From assembly GCF_042648145.1 (NCBI RefSeq), contig NZ_JBHRWV010000002.1, positions 62,001-126,000 on the forward strand: 64,000 nt of DNA. The letters are read 5' to 3'. This DNA comes from Salinicoccus sesuvii (GTDB lineage: Bacteria > Bacillota > Bacilli > Staphylococcales > Salinicoccaceae). This document shows positions 25,784-32,550 of the stretch, piece by piece (position 1 is the first letter of the stretch; each line of letters opens with the position of its first letter). Both the position numbers and the translations under genes were made by a program. The notes under the pieces were generated by a model. It was given only the letters and a program-made list of their open reading frames with translations, was not told the DNA's origin and ran no database searches.

Positions 25784-25810
25784 AATACAAAAATTTAAGG
25801 AGTGTTTTAA

Positions 25811-26914
25811 ATGACTTTGAAGATTGGTGTTTCAAGAGGGCACGGTAAATACACAGCTGGCAAAAGATCCCCTGCAGGTGAAAGAGAATGGTACTTCAAT
25901 AACGTTGTCGCCAACGCTTTTATTCGTTACATGGCGAAATTCGATAACGTTGAAATTATTGAAGTGGCCGATCCGTCTGGAGAAGTAGATACAGGGCTTG
26001 TTGAACGAACAAACCTTGCGAATAAATACGAAGTCGATATCTACATCGCTTTCCACCACAACGCGTATCAAGGCATCTGGTTTAACGGGGGTGGATCTGA
26101 AGTACACGTAAGACCGAACGCACCACAAGCTGCAGCACTTGCCCGTATTGCAGCGCCGTTGATTGCCAAGGCGATGGGTTTTGCGAACCGTGGTGTAAAG
26201 GTAACAAATCTGCATGAGACACGCGAACCCCATCAGATTGCGATGCTAATCGAAGGTGGATTCATGGACTCTAATCAAGATATTGTAGCAATGCGTGATG
26301 AAAGCAAACTGAAGGCTCAGGGCGAGGCAGTAGGGAGAGCTGTTGAACAATATCTTGGATTGAAAAGTTTCAAAGGTAATACCGATAAGCCTGTGGCATC
26401 ACCTACACCAAAGCCTGCAGCCAAGCCAGCGTCATCTAGTAAATACACCTCAGTCGTAAACTACCTGGATGACAGAAAGATGGACTCCAGTTACAACAAC
26501 CGTGCGCGACTGGCCAAGACTTACGGCATTAAAAATTACCAGGGCACAGAAGCACAGAACATCGAGCTCCTGAAAAAGCTGCAGAGTGGTGCCAAACCAG
26601 TTAAACAAGCGACCGAGCCGAAGTCCAAGTTTGTTAGTCAGATGGCCGATGAAGTCGAATCCGGCAAACATGGTGACGGCCACTACAACCGCAGAATTTC
26701 TCTCGGAGTCACTCAGACTGTTTACAATAAAGTTAAAGCAGAAGTGAACCGACGTGCTGGCGTTTCTAAGCCAAAGCGATCCATCAACGAAATGGCGAGG
26801 GAAGTCATTAACAACCCAAGAGTGCCAAAAGGTCATGCTGCTAGACAGAAATGGCTCGGCGTAGGTAATGCAACATACGCTAAAGTTAGATCAAGAGTGA
26901 ATCAGTTAATGTAA
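25811..26914 (+). CDS. Endolysin: amidase_3 catalytic domain with modular wall-binding C terminus
   Basis: N-acetylmuramoyl-L-alanine amidase of 367 aa that cuts the bond between glycan and stem peptide at lysis. Catalytic domain residues 1-180 with zinc ligands His11, Glu24 and His82 (FHHNAY) and catalytic Glu148 (LIEGGFMD). After a Pro/Ala-rich linker there is a wall-binding module around YTSVVNYLDDRKMDSSYNNR to LLKKLQSG (about residues 217-262), known from Bacillus phage lysins, and then two CW_7 (Cpl-7) repeats at about 277-322 and 325-367. The combination of two different binding module types is noted. AAGGAG precedes the ATG. Confidence 0.92.
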   Translation: MTLKIGVSRGHGKYTAGKRSPAGEREWYFNNVVANAFIRYMAKFDNVEIIEVADPSGEVDTGLVERTNLANKYEVDIYIAFHHNAYQGIWFNGGGSEVHVRPNAPQAAALARIAAPLIAKAMGFANRGVKVTNLHETREPHQIAMLIEGGFMDSNQDIVAMRDESKLKAQGEAVGRAVEQYLGLKSFKGNTDKPVASPTPKPAAKPASSSKYTSVVNYLDDRKMDSSYNNRARLAKTYGIKNYQGTEAQNIELLKKLQSGAKPVKQATEPKSKFVSQMADEVESGKHGDGHYNRRISLGVTQTVYNKVKAEVNRRAGVSKPKRSINEMAREVINNPRVPKGHAARQKWLGVGNATYAKVRSRVNQLM

Positions 26915-26919
26915 ATTTC

Positions 26920-26937
26920 GGGGCACAGTGCCCCTTA
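26920..26937 (+). terminator. Hairpin after the endolysin gene
   Basis: GGGGC-ACAGT-GCCCC followed only by TTAT. A strong stem but a weak T-tract, so termination is probably incomplete. Confidence 0.55.
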
Positions 26938-27017
26938 TACATACAGAATGAATGTTCTGACTATTTTATTAAATTTATTTCTGCTACTTTTAATACAAAT
27001 ACGTATTGGAGGTAGCT

Positions 27018-27437
27018 ATGAATTATAGAGAGTTTTGGAAAGCACTAACTGAAGACCATTTGGAAGATTTACATGAAGCAATGAACGCTGAAATATACCG
27101 GAATGTCATTAGAGATTCAGGCTACGTTATAGAATATGCCTTAAAGGCAGCCTTATGTCATCGTAACAATTTTAACTTAAGTGCTGAGGAAGGTAAGTAT
27201 AAGACACATAAGTTTGATGCTCTATTGACTAAAGCAAATTTGAAAGATGAATTTAAAAAAGAGCAGCAGAATAACCCTAAGTTTAAGGCTTACTGGTCTG
27301 TATCCTCCCAGTGGGACCCCACATTGAGATACAAAAGGATAAAAGGATCAGATGCAAAAAAGACTTCAGAAAGGCGCATGAAAGCAATTATTGATAGAGA
27401 GGATGGTGTAAAAAGATGGATAGAACTCCATTGGTAG
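27018..27437 (+). CDS. HEPN-like protein, prophage cargo
   Basis: A 139-aa mostly helical protein downstream of the endolysin. DSGYVIEYALKAALC and YKTHKFDALL resemble the core helices of HEPN domain proteins, and WDPTLRYKR near residue 100 is like the W-x-P-x-x-R-Y turn seen in that group. The classic R-x4-6-H ribonuclease motif is not evident, so nuclease activity is not claimed. The ATG follows GGAGGTAGCT. Base composition is AT-rich compared with the structural genes, and it overlaps the following gene by 22 bases. HEPN proteins are common in toxin and anti-phage systems; a defence role is inference from family and location. Confidence 0.55.
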   Translation: MNYREFWKALTEDHLEDLHEAMNAEIYRNVIRDSGYVIEYALKAALCHRNNFNLSAEEGKYKTHKFDALLTKANLKDEFKKEQQNNPKFKAYWSVSSQWDPTLRYKRIKGSDAKKTSERRMKAIIDREDGVKRWIELHW

Positions 27438-27847
27438 AAAAAGAAATAGACTTCATTAATGTCACTAAAATATTGGTCGAAAATTACAGGACACTAAGAT
27501 TGGTTATATTTCTCCCGAACTATTTAGACGAAGAAAATTTAGATTATAATTCTTACACATTAATGGTCAGTGCTTTCGAGTTTGATGGAAGAGAAGAGTA
27601 TGATCTTACGCTCGAGATATTTGAGTTGCTGAGTGAAGGGTCTTCTGAAAATATTTACAATAGCATTGAACGTATCATGTTGCCTCATAGCTTAGATGTT
27701 GGGGTAAGCGGCCTACTGAGAATGATAGGTATGCCTAGAATAGGGACTGCATATTTGAGTAATAATCGTTTTAATAATATTGTGCTACCTGATGGAGTGC
27801 TTACTTATTCAAAAATGAATCCATTGGAAATAAACCCAATTGATTAG
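27416..27847 (+). CDS. Unknown protein coupled to the HEPN-like gene
   Basis: A 143-aa acidic protein of no recognised family, overlapping the HEPN-like gene by 22 bases. It is preceded by GAGGATGG, a fair ribosome binding site. Alternating beta and helix segments are predicted (RTLRLVIFLPNYL, YTLMVSAFEFDGREEYDL, LTLEIFELLSEG). It lacks the nucleotidyltransferase GS-x10-DxD motif, so it is not a MNT antitoxin. The AT-rich coding matches its partner (18 to 20 G+C per 60 bases in the rows counted). The overlap argues that the two proteins act together, perhaps as effector and regulator or antitoxin. Confidence 0.6.
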   Translation: MDRTPLVEKEIDFINVTKILVENYRTLRLVIFLPNYLDEENLDYNSYTLMVSAFEFDGREEYDLTLEIFELLSEGSSENIYNSIERIMLPHSLDVGVSGLLRMIGMPRIGTAYLSNNRFNNIVLPDGVLTYSKMNPLEINPID

Positions 27848-27981
27848 CAACTTCTTGCTCCATGAGATAAACGAGCATAGTAATACTAATGGCGTGTAGT
27901 TAATAAAAATGCCCCCCCCTCATTCGAGCGAGGATACATATTTTATAATTTCATTTTCGGGTATAAGATAATATGACCAGA

Positions 27982-28018
27982 AAAGCACATAGAATTGTAT
28001 TATCATAATTTGTGCTTT
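27982..28018. promoter_or_regulatory. Inverted repeat upstream of the small cargo gene
   Basis: AAAGCACA and TGTGCTTT form perfect arms 21 bases apart, and the interior adds further AATT pairing. It lies about 30 bases before the start of the next gene and could be an operator or a leader hairpin. No T-tract supports termination. Confidence 0.4.
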
Positions 28019-28048
28019 ATAATTAAAATCACATTAGGAGTGATGAAC

Positions 28049-28303
28049 ATGTTTAACTTTGTAAATATAATTAGTCAAAGTTTAACTAAGCGGGTCATGT
28101 CGTTAAGTAATGAAGTAGTAAGTAACACACAGAAAATCGCAAACAACACAGGCAAATCCACTTATACAATTATTATAAGTGTCTCTGAAGAAATCAAAAC
28201 AGAGGTTAAAAATCCACTTGAAAAAGACAGAGAAAAAATCAGGATGGATAATATTAAAATTGGTAGAGACATGAGAAAGGCAATTGCTCGATATGGAGAA
28301 TGA
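28049..28303 (+). CDS. Small cargo protein of unknown function
   Basis: An 84-aa basic and helical protein, starting at the ATG placed 8 bases after TAGGAG. Hydrophobic residues at the N terminus (MFNFVNIISQSL) could form an amphipathic helix, followed by a Thr/Ser/Ile-rich strand (STYTIIISV) and a charged end. The frame overlaps the start of the DUF2335 gene, so the two are likely co-expressed. No family recognised. Confidence 0.5.
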   Translation: MFNFVNIISQSLTKRVMSLSNEVVSNTQKIANNTGKSTYTIIISVSEEIKTEVKNPLEKDREKIRMDNIKIGRDMRKAIARYGE

Positions 28304-28742
28304 GGATCAAATCGCAGAGGTTGTAGAGGTAGTCAAAAAGCTTGAAAAGCTCGAGCCGGATGAACGCGAAGAGGTTATAGCTACAATGGAAATGCATCAC
28401 GGTCCAATCCCTCATCCGCAAATATTAGGTGGATATGAGTCTCTTTACGAAGGCGCTGCTCAAAAAATAATTGATAATGGCGTAGAAGAGTCCAGTCACA
28501 GACGTAATTATGAGAATGATCAACTGAAACACTTTGCTTCAAGATTTTACTTCAAAAACACAATTGCATTCATAGTAGGAATGAGTATACTTGGTGGTAG
28601 TTTCTATTTAATAGTCAATGATTATACAATCGTCGGATCAATTTTTGGTGGGTTCACTGCTCTTTCTATGATAGGTTCTTTCACAGAAAGCACTGGTAAC
28701 AGGTCTAAGAGTAATAAAGACACAAAAGAAGAATCTGAATAA
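28293..28742 (+). CDS. DUF2335 membrane protein, prophage cargo
   Basis: A 149-aa protein of the DUF2335 family. The hallmark is HHGPIPHPQILGGYESLYEGAA, in which G-P-I/L-P-x-P-x-x-L-x-x-Y-E is conserved, followed by an ENDQL..HR-type helix and two transmembrane segments near the C terminus (FYFKNTIAFIVGMSILGGSF and YTIVGSIFGGFTALSMIGSF). The tail is charged. The ATG at 28293 is used; a TTG nine bases earlier is possible. DUF2335 proteins occur in prophages and islands; their function is unknown, although the acid-rich N-terminal domain and two-helix hairpin suggest a membrane effector. Confidence 0.75.
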   Translation: MENEDQIAEVVEVVKKLEKLEPDEREEVIATMEMHHGPIPHPQILGGYESLYEGAAQKIIDNGVEESSHRRNYENDQLKHFASRFYFKNTIAFIVGMSILGGSFYLIVNDYTIVGSIFGGFTALSMIGSFTESTGNRSKSNKDTKEESE

Positions 28743-28772
28743 CAGGCGCCCTTTATATGGGTGTCTTTTTTT
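28743..28772 (+). terminator. Terminator after the DUF2335 gene
   Basis: AGGCGCCC and GGGTGTCT pair with two G-T wobbles around TTTATAT, followed by six or seven T residues. Confidence 0.65.
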
Positions 28773-28774
28773 AC

Positions 28775-28804
28775 TTTACATTACGAACAAGTGTTCGCTA
28801 TAAT
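28775..28804 (+). promoter_or_regulatory. Sigma-A promoter of the YolD-like gene
   Basis: TTTACA at 28775-28780 and TATAAT at 28799-28804 with an 18-base spacer. The spacer is almost fully covered by a LexA box, so LexA would block polymerase directly. Confidence 0.8.
28784..28797. promoter_or_regulatory. LexA (SOS) operator
   Basis: CGAAC-AAGT-GTTCG, a perfect match to the Gram-positive LexA/DinR consensus CGAAC-N4-GTTCG. It overlaps the promoter of the YolD-like gene, so this unit should be induced by DNA damage together with the prophage. Confidence 0.88.
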
Positions 28805-28824
28805 CATCCTAAGAGGTGATGGCG

Positions 28825-29229
28825 ATGAGTACAAGAGTTAATCAAGAAACGGATTACAGAAAAATACCTGTTGAAAAGCTGAATTCAAATATACCGCAAG
28901 GTCGGGGCATGATTAAGTGGCAACCGTTTGCGACAATGCCGGAGCAGTATGAGCGCATTGCACGTATGATTGAGGACCAAGCAAAGTGTGACCCACCATC
29001 TTTTGATGAAGAGACTCTCGTCAGGCTAGAGGAGCAGGTTCGTCGGCAGGTAGGGGAGATTGTCGTACTCCGTTATTGGGCTGAAGGCTTCGAATTACAC
29101 CTAGAGTGTGAAATCAAGTACGTCGATAATGGGGCACGTACAGTAATCGTTTGTAAGAATTACGAGATGTTTGCCATATCATTTGATCATATTTACGAAA
29201 TTCTATTCTCCCCAGAATATTTTGGGTGA
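28825..29229 (+). CDS. YolD-like protein, SOS-controlled
   Basis: A 134-aa YolD-like family member. RGMIKWQPFATMPEQYERI is the family core, followed by a WYL/SH3-like beta domain (GEIVVLRYWAEGFELHLECE and ARTVIVCKNYEMFAISFDHI). YolD proteins usually neighbour SOS-induced Y-family polymerases (UvrX/YqjW) and may regulate them. Here the LexA box agrees with that, but no polymerase gene follows. The ATG at 28825 is chosen by its spacing to AAGAGGTGA. Confidence 0.82.
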   Translation: MSTRVNQETDYRKIPVEKLNSNIPQGRGMIKWQPFATMPEQYERIARMIEDQAKCDPPSFDEETLVRLEEQVRRQVGEIVVLRYWAEGFELHLECEIKYVDNGARTVIVCKNYEMFAISFDHIYEILFSPEYFG

Positions 29230-29283
29230 GTGTGTTCCTATTTCTTTGCTATTAGCATAATATCTTATTGAGGTGATGAAATA

Positions 29284-29532
29284 GTGAGGCTTTATGATCA
29301 TGGAAATTATACCATCTACAAACAAGTCAGGCAGGACATGCTCGACGGTCGAGCAATGCTGCATGACAAAGTGTACATAAATAGAGAAGGCAAATCGGTA
29401 TTCGGCTATTCCCACCATACACCTAGAATTTTTTGCGACGAAGAAATGACTGTACGAGAGCTGCTTGAATTATTGGGAGTAAATAAGCGCAGTATAAAAG
29501 ATGCGCCCTGGACTAAACGCAGATACAAATAA
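29284..29532 (+). CDS. Small partner of the YolD-like gene
   Basis: An 82-aa basic protein starting at GTG after GAGGTGATG. It has a beta-rich first half (YDHGNYTIYKQVRQDMLDGR, then VYINREGKSVFGYSHH) and a helical end (TVRELLELLGVNKRSIKDAP). No family recognised. It is 54 bases downstream of the YolD-like gene and has no promoter of its own that I can see, so it is probably part of the same SOS unit. Confidence 0.6.
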   Translation: MRLYDHGNYTIYKQVRQDMLDGRAMLHDKVYINREGKSVFGYSHHTPRIFCDEEMTVRELLELLGVNKRSIKDAPWTKRRYK

Positions 29533-29560
29533 AGCCACCTCAATGGGTGGCTTATTTTTT
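29532..29560. terminator. Terminator between the SOS unit and the leftward lipoprotein gene
   Basis: AAGCCACC-TCAATG-GGTGGCTT followed by ATTTTTT on the + strand; on the - strand the stem is followed by TATTT. It can serve both convergent units. Confidence 0.85.
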
Positions 29561-30113
29561 ATAACTGTTCAATTTCTCCGGTATCCAGATAAACAATATA
29601 ATCCTGCAACAGCATGCCTGAAGCCAAAGCATTAGCATCGTGTTCTTCTCCATCCTGGTATTCAGTGACGGTTACAAAGAGCATATTGCCCATAGCGTTC
29701 AAGTTAATTGTCGTATTCGTAGCGAAGCTGACTATGTAGTGGTTGCCATCTTCATCCATGTACTCCTCGTAGTAGGCTTGTGCATTATCTGGCATACGCA
29801 CATTGTTAGAAGTAACAACCACTTGCCATTCGCCAGTATTATCATTACGCACGTCAGTTGGATTGAGATCCGCAATTTCTTCAGGCAGTGCTTCAGTTTC
29901 ATCTTCTGTCGTGGCAGAATCCGTAGTTTCCTCAGCTATCTCTTCGGTAGACTCTTCTGAGACTTCTTCTGTTGGCTCCTCTACAGTTTCTTCATCCGTG
30001 TCTTCCTCGTCAACAGCAACAGTTTTCTCGACGGGTTCACCATCCTCATATCTCACACAACCAAATAACATAATGACAAAAATCAAACTGAGCAATAAAA
30101 AGTGCTTATTCAA
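29559..30113 (-). CDS. Acidic lipoprotein near the prophage right end
   Basis: A 184-aa lipoprotein: signal peptide MNKHFLLLSLIFVIMLFGC with a lipobox ending in Cys19, then a Glu/Thr-rich spacer (about residues 35-85), then a compact beta domain of about 100 residues (GEWQVVVTSNNVRMPDNAQA to YIVYLDTGEIEQL). It should be anchored on the outer face of the membrane. It is transcribed opposite to the phage genes. If the arm-type repeats to its right mark attR, it is prophage cargo, and a superinfection-exclusion lipoprotein would be one possibility; if not, it is a host lipoprotein. Confidence 0.8.
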   Translation of the reverse strand: MNKHFLLLSLIFVIMLFGCVRYEDGEPVEKTVAVDEEDTDEETVEEPTEEVSEESTEEIAEETTDSATTEDETEALPEEIADLNPTDVRNDNTGEWQVVVTSNNVRMPDNAQAYYEEYMDEDGNHYIVSFATNTTINLNAMGNMLFVTVTEYQDGEEHDANALASGMLLQDYIVYLDTGEIEQL

Positions 30114-30151
30114 CTTATGTAACCCCCTATAATTTGTTAATTATAGTGTAG

Positions 30152-30173
30152 CATTCTTGTGCCATTCTTGTGC
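30152..30173. repeat. Tandem 11-bp direct repeat, candidate integrase arm sites
   Basis: CATTCTTGTGC occurs twice head to tail, with CAT of a third partial copy. On the other strand it reads TGGCACAAGAA twice. Adjacent 11-bp direct repeats of this kind are typical arm-type binding sites of tyrosine integrases of the Tn916 type, and would mark one arm of attR. The repeat is seen; the role is inference. Confidence 0.5.
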
Positions 30174-30315
30174 CATTTTATCTGGCAAACTATAATGAGT
30201 TACGGGCTATAAGTTATAAGAAAACACTATTAAATCAACACTTTAAACTGTTATGATAGGTTGCGGGAAATGTTCTAAGTCCCTCACTGTCCGTAATTTC
30301 ATGTATCAGTAAAAA

Positions 30316-30353
30316 ATACACCCCATCGATTTTGATGGAGTGTGTTTTTTTTT
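30316..30353 (+). terminator. Terminator-like hairpin near the prophage boundary
   Basis: ACACCCCATC and GATGGAGTGT (9 of 10 pairs) around GATTTT, followed by GTTTTTTTTT. No gene ends just upstream on the + strand within the window, so it may be the terminator of the original host gene cut off by integration or a boundary insulator. Confidence 0.7.
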
Positions 30354-30417
30354 GCGATATAAGAGTTTCCAGTGATTGAAACACTATGCATTTTATCATC
30401 AATTAATAATTATGTAA

Positions 30418-30448
30418 GAAAGGAGGAAGGTGCAAGATTCCTCCTTTC
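30418..30448 (-). terminator. Terminator of the four-helix copper protein gene
   Basis: GAAAGGAGGAA and TTCCTCCTTTC form an 11-bp stem around nine bases, just after the stop of the leftward gene. The T-tract on the - strand is weak (TTACAT). Confidence 0.6.
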
Positions 30449-30455
30449 ATCTTGT

Positions 30456-30782
30456 TTACGCAACGTTTCTGCAGGCTTCTGCGCATTTAAAGCATGCTTG
30501 TGAACACTGTTGGCAGTGGTCGTGATCGTGTTTTTCGCATTCTTTGCCACAAGCTTCGCATATAGCTGCACATACGTGGGCCAGCTCTTTGACGAATGGT
30601 GAATTTCTTGCGATAGCCTGTTCAAGGTAATTGCATATGTCCGCACATTCTCTGTCTAGTCGTATGCACTCTGCCATCATCTTGACATCTTCTTCTTTCA
30701 AGCAAGCGTCGAAACAGTGGTTGCAGGCTGCCATGCAGTCGTGTAGTGTACTAATGAGCTGCTGGTGCTGTTCGTGTGCCAT
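30456..30782 (-). CDS. Four-helix bundle copper-binding protein (DUF326 / Csp-like)
   Basis: A 108-aa Cys-rich protein with repeated C-x-x-C-x-x-x-C spacing on helices (CMAACNHCFDACLKE, CADICNY, CAAICEACGKECEKH, CQQCSQACFKCAEAC). It matches the DUF326 family, whose relatives (Csp) store many Cu(I) ions inside a four-helix bundle in the cytosol. There is no signal peptide, so the cytosolic form is expected. AGGAGTG precedes the ATG on the - strand. No copper regulator or exporter gene adjoins. Confidence 0.9.
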   Translation of the reverse strand: MAHEQHQQLISTLHDCMAACNHCFDACLKEEDVKMMAECIRLDRECADICNYLEQAIARNSPFVKELAHVCAAICEACGKECEKHDHDHCQQCSQACFKCAEACRNVA

Positions 30783-30845
30783 AAAGAATCACTCCTATTT
30801 GTTTTTTGAAACCATACATACATCTGATTCCCATTACGGTTTAAA

Positions 30846-31619
30846 CTAAACATCGATATATCCATAATGGAAGAGGCTACTTTTTCTTCTCAATTGTGTG
30901 AATCCCAATTGAGTAAATCTGGGACTTTTCCAATGATCTTTAAGTACGATACGTCTTTTAGCAACACGTTTTGCTTCACGGATGACTCCGATTGAAAGTT
31001 CTGTTTGATGAGTCTGAGAATGGATGTTCTGAATACCATCTGATGCCTCGATACTCTCATCGAACATTGGATCGAAATAGACTACATCGAATGCGTCATT
31101 CGGTAATTGACTGAGGTAGCCATAATGATCTATGTTCGCCGTAGTAATCCGTTGCATGGCTTTATTCATCTCATCAATGCCTGTATCGTAGGTCTTTAGA
31201 CCTTCAGAAACCATGAGGTGGAGGAGGGGATCTGCTTCTAGGGCAGTGACATGACCGTCACTACCCACCTGGAGGCTTGCAACGATGCTATCTGAAGCAA
31301 GCCCCATCGTACAATCGAGTAGACGCATGCCTGGTTTGAGTGTGGTTGCCGAGATAAAAGGGTCCAATTCATTTTTTATGAGTCTTCGAATACGTATCAT
31401 GGCCATATTGGGATGAAATGTCATCGGTGCTTCCTGATCCAAGGGATTAACAGAAATATGGCTTCTACCTACAATGATGATGTCCTGCCTGTATGTCTTT
31501 TTGAGCATACTGATTGATTTTTTCTTGCGTTCTACATAAGGGCACTCATTTGAAAGTGCGATTTTTTTGGCACGATCAATTGTAATATTGTCGGTTCTGC
31601 CGCCTGTTGTTACTATCAT
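30846..31619 (-). CDS. Class I SAM-dependent methyltransferase, RsmJ-like
   Basis: A 257-aa methyltransferase with MRLLDCTMGLASDSIVASLQVG (SAM-binding motif I), ALEADPLL (motif II) and VYFDPMF, the D-P-M-F motif typical of the RsmJ/YpiP-like group. In E. coli RsmJ methylates G1516 of 16S rRNA; the Firmicutes relatives have a different N-terminal domain (here about residues 1-85) and their substrate is not established. It stands alone between a copper protein and a lipoprotein gene. Confidence 0.82.
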   Translation of the reverse strand: MIVTTGGRTDNITIDRAKKIALSNECPYVERKKKSISMLKKTYRQDIIIVGRSHISVNPLDQEAPMTFHPNMAMIRIRRLIKNELDPFISATTLKPGMRLLDCTMGLASDSIVASLQVGSDGHVTALEADPLLHLMVSEGLKTYDTGIDEMNKAMQRITTANIDHYGYLSQLPNDAFDVVYFDPMFDESIEASDGIQNIHSQTHQTELSIGVIREAKRVAKRRIVLKDHWKSPRFTQLGFTQLRRKSSLFHYGYIDV

Positions 31620-31637
31620 GCGCTACTCCTTAATGAT

Positions 31638-31668
31638 AATGACCCTGGCCATGATGGCCAAGGTCATT
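31638..31668 (-). terminator. Hairpin between lipoprotein and methyltransferase genes
   Basis: AATGACC-x-TGGCC and GGCCA-x-GGTCATT arms around ATGAT form a long stem with one mismatch. It follows the stop of the leftward lipoprotein gene; on the - strand the downstream bases are TATCATT, so termination may be partial and read-through into the methyltransferase gene is possible. Confidence 0.6.
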
Positions 31669-31696
31669 GTTCTTCCGATCATATGAAACCACGATA

Positions 31697-32398
31697 CTAT
31701 TCTTCGGAATCTTCCATGGTATCTTCTTCTGTAGTTTCCTCTTCTGCACCTTCAGACGCTTCCATTTCAATGGTGTAATCAAGCGGTTCAACTTCTTCGT
31801 CAGCCATCGGATTCTCGCGGCTCTGTAGCACAGTTTCCACTTCAGGATCCACCGGACCGTATGCAACAACGGCAGTTACCGTTTCACCGGATTCAATCAT
31901 TTCTGAGGATGCATCTACTTCTGCACTCTTTTCGAAGTCTTCAGGTAGATCCATCGTCATGTTCTCTAGTGTCGTCGCCCCACCTTCCATCATCTGTCTT
32001 ACAGCGAGGTCGAGGCCAAATGCTTCTTGTGGAGAAGTCGCAACATCGGAATTATTTGTGAATTCGAACTCGATTGTCACAAGCTCAGTCGGTCCCGCCT
32101 CTTCAGCGCCTTCTTCTGTTTCTTCTTCAGAAGGTTCTGCTTCCATGGTGTACTGACCGAACTCGGTCATGTTGTAATCCCCGTACTCCCCTGAGAATGA
32201 GACTTCGTCGGATTCAGTTGAATCGTCAGTGGATTCATTCTCTGTTGCCTCTTCTTCTGTGGATGCTTCTTCGCTATCTTCTCCTTCTACTGTCTCTTCT
32301 TCAGTCGACTCCTCTTCGGAATCACCATTTTCGTTACATGCCCCAAGAAGCAGAACTGTGGAAAGTCCGCCTGCGAGCAAGTATTTTCTTAGACTCAT
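31697..32398 (-). CDS. Acidic lipoprotein with DUF5067-like domain
   Basis: A 233-aa lipoprotein. The signal peptide RKYLLAGGLSTVLLLGAC ends in lipobox LGAC at Cys21. A Glu/Ser/Thr-rich spacer follows (residues 25-65), then a beta-sandwich domain (TELVTIEFEFTNNSDVATSP, EMIESGETVTAVVAYG) resembling DUF5067 or similar extracellular immunoglobulin-like domains, and a second acidic tail (EETTEEDTMEDSEE). Such acidic surface proteins are common in halotolerant Staphylococcaceae. Its signal peptide is nearly identical to that of the small lipoprotein at 44 kb. Confidence 0.85.
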   Translation of the reverse strand: MSLRKYLLAGGLSTVLLLGACNENGDSEEESTEEETVEGEDSEEASTEEEATENESTDDSTESDEVSFSGEYGDYNMTEFGQYTMEAEPSEEETEEGAEEAGPTELVTIEFEFTNNSDVATSPQEAFGLDLAVRQMMEGGATTLENMTMDLPEDFEKSAEVDASSEMIESGETVTAVVAYGPVDPEVETVLQSRENPMADEEVEPLDYTIEMEASEGAEEETTEEDTMEDSEE

Positions 32399-32550
32399 AT
32401 AAATTTCCCCCTAAAATTATAGATACACATTAATTATAATATAGTTTTAAGAATAATCAATATTATTACGAGTTATGAAATAATCATTTTTTTACGTTTT
32501 TGTAGTATAATAGAGATACAAATAATATCGATACAGTACGGAGAATGCAT

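Larger units (their letters stand above)
30114..30455. other. Gene-free region around the putative prophage right end
   Basis: Holds, in order, the promoter region of the leftward lipoprotein gene, a tandem 11-bp repeat, an AT-rich stretch, a candidate attachment region around GCGGGAAATGTTCTAAGTCC (30265-30284), a terminator hairpin and the terminator of the leftward copper protein gene. No open frame with a ribosome binding site was found. Confidence 0.5.

Noticed and set aside
30262..30290. Possible tRNA or tmRNA 3' end (GGGAAATGTTCTAAGTCCC) as attachment site
   Set aside because: The T-loop pattern is wrong (TTCTA rather than TTCRA) and no acceptor or anticodon arms can be found.
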